Below are positions 28,180 to 32,616 of a DNA stretch of 32,616 bases, in pieces; the stretch's first letter is position 1; every line of letters begins with the position of its first letter. The stretch is from the NCBI GenBank assembly GCA_018662075.1, contig JABJGX010000053.1, forward strand, positions 1 through 32,616, read 5' to 3'. Both the position numbers and the translations under genes were made by a program. The DNA is from Candidatus Peregrinibacteria bacterium (lineage in GTDB: Bacteria > Patescibacteriota > Gracilibacteria > Peribacterales > Peribacteraceae). The notes beneath the pieces are model-generated. The model made no database searches and was not told the DNA's origin. It saw nothing but the letters and a program-made list of their open reading frames with translations.

Positions 28180-29585
28180 CTCTTCCAGTATTCAGCGATC
28201 TCCGACCGGAGATCGGCAATCTTTACACGCTTCTGTTCCAAAGTGTCACGGTCACGGATGGTAACAGTGTCTGCAGGACCTTGGTCATCTTCTTCACCAA
28301 GTGTTCCAAAGTCGACAGTGATACAAAGAGGTGTGCCAATCTCATCTTGTCGACGGTAGCGCTTTCCAATACTTCCAGTGACATCGAAGTCTGTGACTAG
28401 GTTTGTTTCATCGAGAAGATGTTGTTGTACCTCTTTTGCCTTTGCAACGAGGTGAGGTTTCTTACTAAGAGGAAGAATGGCAATGTCGATAGGGGAGAGT
28501 CGCTTATCAAACTTCATAACAGTACGAACATCACCATTTGGAAGCTCTTCTTCTGTGTATGCCTCCAGAAGGAAGGTAAGAACTGTGCGGTCGCAACCAA
28601 AGCTTGGCTCGATAACATGTGGTAGGAACTTGTTCGTAGGATCGTCTGGGTCTGTGTACTTGAGGTCTTGCCCACTGAATTTTTCATGTTGCGAGAGGTC
28701 ATAGTCTCCACGGTCTGCAAGGCCAAAGAGCTCACCCCAGCCCCATGGGAACATATATTCAATGTCTACAGTTTGTGTACTGTAGTGACTTAGTTCGTCG
28801 TCTTCATGCTGGCGGATACGAATCTTTTCAGGGTTGATCCCGAGTCCTGTGTACCAGTTCCATACTGTATCTTTCCATTTATCAAACTGCTCTGCCTTGT
28901 CTTTTGGCTCGACGAAGTACTCAATTTCCATTTGCTCAAACTCTCGAGTGCGGAATGTAAAGTTTCCAGGAGTGATCTCGTTTCGAAAGGCTTTACCAAT
29001 CTGTCCAATACCAAACGGTAGCCTCTGTCTTCCTGTCTGAAGCACATTCTTGAAGTTTACAAAAATACCCTGTGCAGTTTCTGGTCGCATGTAAATATCT
29101 GCCCCTTCTCCTTCGATGACTCCTTGCTGTGTTTTAAACATAAGGTTGAAGTGCTTGGCTTCTGACCAGTCATTCTTTCCACACTTAGGACAGTTTACTT
29201 TTTCGGCTGCGAGCATTGGTTGTACTTGGTCGAGACTAAGCACGGCTACTGCTTCTACTCCCATCTTATTTTCGAGGAGCTTGTCTCCACGGTAACGCTC
29301 GTTACAGTTTTTACAGTCAACCAATGGATCTGCAAAAGACCCAACGTGACCACTGGCTTCCCAGACTTTCGGATTCATAAGAATAGAACTATCAAGTCCC
29401 ACCATGTCACTTCTTCTATGGACAAAGGTATTCCACCAGTTTTGCTTTACGCGATTTTTTAGCTCGACACCAAGTGGGCCGTAATCCCATGTATTAGCGA
29501 GCCCCCCATAGATATCTGATCCTGGGAAGATAAAGCCTCTGCGTTTGCAGAGAGAGACGACTTGTTCGAGGGAGGTTGCAGGCAT
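28176..29585 (-). CDS. glyS: Glycyl-tRNA synthetase (single-chain class II type)
   Basis: KRRGFIFPGSDIYGGLANTWDYGPLGVELKNRVKQNWW, DIYMRPETAQGIFVNFKNVLQT, EPSFGCDRTVLTFLLEAY. Confidence 0.97.
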   Translation of the reverse strand: MPATSLEQVVSLCKRRGFIFPGSDIYGGLANTWDYGPLGVELKNRVKQNWWNTFVHRRSDMVGLDSSILMNPKVWEASGHVGSFADPLVDCKNCNERYRGDKLLENKMGVEAVAVLSLDQVQPMLAAEKVNCPKCGKNDWSEAKHFNLMFKTQQGVIEGEGADIYMRPETAQGIFVNFKNVLQTGRQRLPFGIGQIGKAFRNEITPGNFTFRTREFEQMEIEYFVEPKDKAEQFDKWKDTVWNWYTGLGINPEKIRIRQHEDDELSHYSTQTVDIEYMFPWGWGELFGLADRGDYDLSQHEKFSGQDLKYTDPDDPTNKFLPHVIEPSFGCDRTVLTFLLEAYTEEELPNGDVRTVMKFDKRLSPIDIAILPLSKKPHLVAKAKEVQQHLLDETNLVTDFDVTGSIGKRYRRQDEIGTPLCITVDFGTLGEEDDQGPADTVTIRDRDTLEQKRVKIADLRSEIAEYWKS

Positions 29586-29599
29586 ATCAATAGGGTAGC

Positions 29600-29617
29600 G
29601 CGGGCATACCTGCCCGC
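29600..29617. repeat. GC-rich inverted repeat immediately upstream of glyS
   Basis: GCGGGC-ATACCT-GCCCGC. Confidence 0.6.
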
Positions 29618-29704
29618 AACGCACAAAGATTAGCAGCATCGGTGGTTGTTTTCTAGACGGACTATAGAAGAAATCAACGAAATCGAAGAAAACGAGGATC
29701 CTCG

Positions 29705-29749
29705 ATTTCCTTGATTCCCTCTATTTCCTTGATTCCCTCAATTTCTTTA
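29705..29749. repeat. 18-bp-period tandem repeat (about 2.5 units)
   Basis: ATTTCCTTGATTCCCT at 29705-29720 and 29723-29738, then ATTTCTTTA; preceded by palindrome CGAGGATCCTCG (29693-29704). Confidence 0.75.
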
Positions 29750-29795
29750 TATAAATCAGCTATATTTCACACTTTCTAAATAGCCATAAATATGT

Positions 29796-29801
29796 TATAA
29801 T
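29796..29801 (+). promoter_or_regulatory. Extended -10 (TGTTATAAT) 9 nt upstream of the PrsW-like TTG start
   Basis: TGT-TATAAT-aagtgtgct-TTG. Confidence 0.55.
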
Positions 29802-29810
29802 AAGTGTGCT

Positions 29811-31526
29811 TTGAAACAAATATTACAAATTGTAAACAACAGGCTTAACAGTGCATTTGTCGCTGTATTTAGCGCTTTACCATTTCCAGTAGCAGCTGTA
29901 TCCAACGATCAGCTCTTTTCGGAGTCCATGGATAAGGATTCCAACACAGTTATGATTGTGGCGACTTTCCTCATAATCTCTGCAGTTCTAACAAGAATCT
30001 GGATGGGAATTATGAACTATTCGTCTGTGGCACATGATCCTATCGATTTACTAGAGGCACGCAAAAGAAGTCCGTACCTTCCATCATTTAAAGTAATCAT
30101 TACAACGGTAGTATGTACAGCTGGATTGTTTCTTCTCAGCATAAAGACCATGGGTGGCATCGTGCCATTTGATGGACCTGATAGTCAGACCAAGGCTGCA
30201 ATCTTCTTTGGAATAATGGGGCTTGTAAGTGTGGCAGCAGAATTTCTCTGGCCGAAAGCCAAGTATTATGTGTTCGCATTTTCCATTGGAACGTTAGTGA
30301 CATTCATTCTCGTTGGATTTTATTACATGCTTTTCGACAGAACAGTAGCCCAAGATCCGTTCTTTATGGCATTGGGAATTGTGTGTGTCGTCATAGCATG
30401 GAGATTCCTCTTTGGTCCTTGGAGACCTAAGGTGAAGGCGACAGTACTTGGAACATTTATCCTCTGGCTATCTGTCCATATTCTTTTGAAAGAGGCACCG
30501 TCAGACAGGACAGCAAGACTTCTTGCTACATTCATTGCATTTATTCCAGCAGTGATCTGGTGCATGTTATTCCTCAAAGAACACAAGCAACGCATGAGCC
30601 TGGTTATTCTGATGTTCTTTTCTGGAATGCTTTCAACAGCACCAATTCTATTTTATGACATGATGGTACGTCATAAAGTAGAGCTTCAGTTCTTTTTGTT
30701 TAAAGTCACCCCTGAAAACTTTACCCGAAGCACCAATGCTTTTGTAAGCGGAAACCTTGTCGGTGTGACTGGCATGAAGTCGACTCTTGTTGCGACGCTT
30801 ATATCGTTCTTGATTGTTGGCTTAATTGAAGAGGTGTCAAAGTTCTGGGTACTAAAAAAGAGTGGACAGAATTTCTTTAGTTCTATTGATGATGTGTTGC
30901 AACTTGGAATCATCGTAGCTATTGGTTTTGCATTTGCAGAAAATGTGTTAAACCCAAGCTACTTCATTTCATTTGTTCGATCGTATCTTATTAATCCAGA
31001 AGTACCACAGTGGGGAGCCTTTATGGGGAATGTTCTTGGACGTGCCATCCTGACAAATATGGTACACATCCTTTCAACCGGAGTATTTGCATACTGTTAC
31101 GGACTTGCACTCTTTGCAGGGCCCGTAATAGAAGAAGAGCATAAAAACGGAAGGGTCCACATCATCCCGCACTTCATTCATAATCTGTTCCGTATTCCAG
31201 AAAAGATGATATTCCGTAGGGAAATGATGATCATTGGACTTATGAGCTCTGTGGTATTGCATGGTGTCTTTAACTTCCTTGTAACCCTACCAGACCTACT
31301 TCCAGGAAATCCACGAACGCTTGGTGACATCTTTGGATCAGCCCCAGACTCATTCTTGCATTACATTGCACTGCTGATTATTCCTTCTATGTTCTACGTT
31401 GTTGGAGGGTTTTGGATACTCTCTGTTCTGTTCTACAGAAAGCAGGTTATGAAAGAGCGAGGAGTACTTGTTGAGAGCGACAATTTGGTAGATTCAGATA
31501 CGTTTTACGCCCAATACGCGAAGTAG
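29811..31526 (+). CDS. PrsW-like intramembrane metalloprotease (multi-TM)
   Basis: Many TM segments; LIVGLIEEVSKFWVLKK, IGFAFAENVLNP, MVHILSTGVFAYCYGLAL. Probable TTG start. Confidence 0.85.
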   Translation: MKQILQIVNNRLNSAFVAVFSALPFPVAAVSNDQLFSESMDKDSNTVMIVATFLIISAVLTRIWMGIMNYSSVAHDPIDLLEARKRSPYLPSFKVIITTVVCTAGLFLLSIKTMGGIVPFDGPDSQTKAAIFFGIMGLVSVAAEFLWPKAKYYVFAFSIGTLVTFILVGFYYMLFDRTVAQDPFFMALGIVCVVIAWRFLFGPWRPKVKATVLGTFILWLSVHILLKEAPSDRTARLLATFIAFIPAVIWCMLFLKEHKQRMSLVILMFFSGMLSTAPILFYDMMVRHKVELQFFLFKVTPENFTRSTNAFVSGNLVGVTGMKSTLVATLISFLIVGLIEEVSKFWVLKKSGQNFFSSIDDVLQLGIIVAIGFAFAENVLNPSYFISFVRSYLINPEVPQWGAFMGNVLGRAILTNMVHILSTGVFAYCYGLALFAGPVIEEEHKNGRVHIIPHFIHNLFRIPEKMIFRREMMIIGLMSSVVLHGVFNFLVTLPDLLPGNPRTLGDIFGSAPDSFLHYIALLIIPSMFYVVGGFWILSVLFYRKQVMKERGVLVESDNLVDSDTFYAQYAK

Positions 31527-31596
31527 ACTACATTTGGCTCATTGGTAATCGAAGCGTTGCTTGCTATACTACATGCGACCTTTTTTCCTCTTTATT

Positions 31597-32616
31597 ATGA
31601 TCTTTATTTCACGCCGATTTCAGGCCTTACTTACTGTTGTTTCTCTTGTATCAGTTCTTGTTCCTTCCGGAGCCGGGGCTGCAGAAGTACAAGATGTTTT
31701 GCGAACGCCCACTAATGAAGTGGTATCTCGTGGAGATTTCATTCGAGCAGCAGTAACGGTCCTCAATATGGACAACATGAACGTAGATCTTACAAAACAG
31801 CTTCCATACAGAAGGGTAACGAAAGGACTGGAGAAGTATGTACGCATTGCGCATGATAAAAATGCACTAGAATCCTTTGGATACGATTTGTTGCTTGCAC
31901 AAGGGATAACAAGAGGGCAAGCACTACGGTTACTTGTTAACCTGACAGGATATGACACAGCAGTGCCTGTAGTATTTACTGATGTAAAAGTCGGAACACC
32001 TGACGAGAGAGCCGTACGCGTAGCAGTAGAAAAAGAATGGATGAACCCGATAAAAGACAATCTGTTTGGTGTTCGTCGATTGCTTACTGGTGGGGACGCT
32101 AAACTTCTTTTACGGAAAGTATTAGGGGAGCAGGGGATTGAAAGCCAGGTAGACACGAACGATACGCCAACTATTCGTATCAATTATAAGAGTAATGACC
32201 GCTTGATGAACCTTCCAAAGACACAGATTCTTGAATCTATTTGGAGCATGATTGAACGTGAATTCTTATATAGTGAGGATATTGATGTTGAAGAGGCAGC
32301 ATTCCGTGCTGCAGAAGGACTGGTGAGCAGTCTTGGTGATAAGTACACAACATTCATGCGACCAGCAAAGGCGCAGCAGTTCCAGTCTCAGATTAATGGA
32401 GAGGTTATTGGTATTGGTGCTCAGGTAGAGTTCATAGACGAGATTCTGACAATCGTCACACCAATTGTTGGCTCTCCTGCAGAAGCTGCTGGCCTTAATC
32501 CTGCCGACCAGATTTTAAAGGTTGATGGAGTACCTCTCGCAGGTCTTAGCTTCCAGGACTCAGTTGGAAAAGTCCGTGGACCAAAAGGGTCTACTGTAAA
32601 GCTTACCATTCGTCGT
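31597..32616 (+). CDS. S41 C-terminal processing peptidase (CtpA/Prc-like) with N-terminal SLH-like region; truncated by window end
   Basis: Not in the + ORF track (no stop). MIFISRRFQALLTVVSLVSVLVPSGAGAAEVQDVLRTPTNEVVSRGDFIRAAVTVLNM...FTDVKVGTPDERAVRVAVEKEWMNP...SSLGDKYTTFMRPAKAQQFQ...GVP/PDZ 'VGSPAEAAGLNPADQILKVDG'. Alternative ATG 31573 lies 2 nt after a TATACT, so 31597 preferred. Confidence 0.85.
   Translation, partial: MIFISRRFQALLTVVSLVSVLVPSGAGAAEVQDVLRTPTNEVVSRGDFIRAAVTVLNMDNMNVDLTKQLPYRRVTKGLEKYVRIAHDKNALESFGYDLLLAQGITRGQALRLLVNLTGYDTAVPVVFTDVKVGTPDERAVRVAVEKEWMNPIKDNLFGVRRLLTGGDAKLLLRKVLGEQGIESQVDTNDTPTIRINYKSNDRLMNLPKTQILESIWSMIEREFLYSEDIDVEEAAFRAAEGLVSSLGDKYTTFMRPAKAQQFQSQINGEVIGIGAQVEFIDEILTIVTPIVGSPAEAAGLNPADQILKVDGVPLAGLSFQDSVGKVRGPKGSTVKLTIRR

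Noticed and set aside
29586-29810. T-box leader upstream of glyS
   Set aside because: No T-box consensus or antiterminator/terminator pair; only a GC hairpin and AT/pyrimidine repeats.
360-31526. Alternative genetic code with TGA read as Gly or Trp
   Set aside because: Long conserved genes (rpoC, fusA, nrdJ, glyS) run full length without in-frame TGA under the standard code; only absence of TGA stops is supported.
31620-32183. 187-aa minus-strand ORF at the right end
   Set aside because: Antisense to the S41/SLH coding region, which continues through the window edge.
1-32616. CRISPR array, transposase, integrase, restriction or toxin-antitoxin system
   Set aside because: No repeat-spacer pattern and no ORF with the corresponding motifs.

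Overview
The window looks like a compact bacterial chromosome segment, probably from a Patescibacteria/CPR-type lineage (inference from gene style only). It is mostly housekeeping genes. Recognisable: a partial purN-like gene, a cofE-like gene, rpoC, rpsL-rpsG-fusA, a short ribD, a flavodoxin-fold reductase, a class II ribonucleotide reductase (nrdJ), an RNHCP-domain gene next to ychF, an SLH-sortase fusion, a VirD4/HerA-like ATPase with an upstream response regulator, tsf, rpsB, glyS, a PrsW-like protease, and a partial SLH+S41 peptidase. Three coding regions absent from the ORF track were read by eye: partial purN at the left edge, a 54-aa lipoprotein at 14808-14972 (-), and the partial S41 peptidase at the right edge. 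I see no CRISPR array, tRNA, rRNA, transposon, or clear defence system. The most interesting signals are: (1) none of the 26 complete genes stops with TGA (16 TAA, 10 TAG); (2) tandem NrdR-box-like sites 32 bp apart upstream of nrdJ; (3) a self-contained small-lipoprotein unit with a perfect consensus promoter, palindrome, SD and terminator; (4) -10 boxes 6-7 nt before several start codons, implying leaderless mRNAs in a mostly SD-less region; (5) rpoC without rpoB upstream, with its own promoter and a structured leader; (6) SLH domains fused to a sortase and to an S41 peptidase; (7) G-free, telomere-like or CCCTTAATA-type spacers between translation genes. All family calls are from motif recognition; no searches were run.
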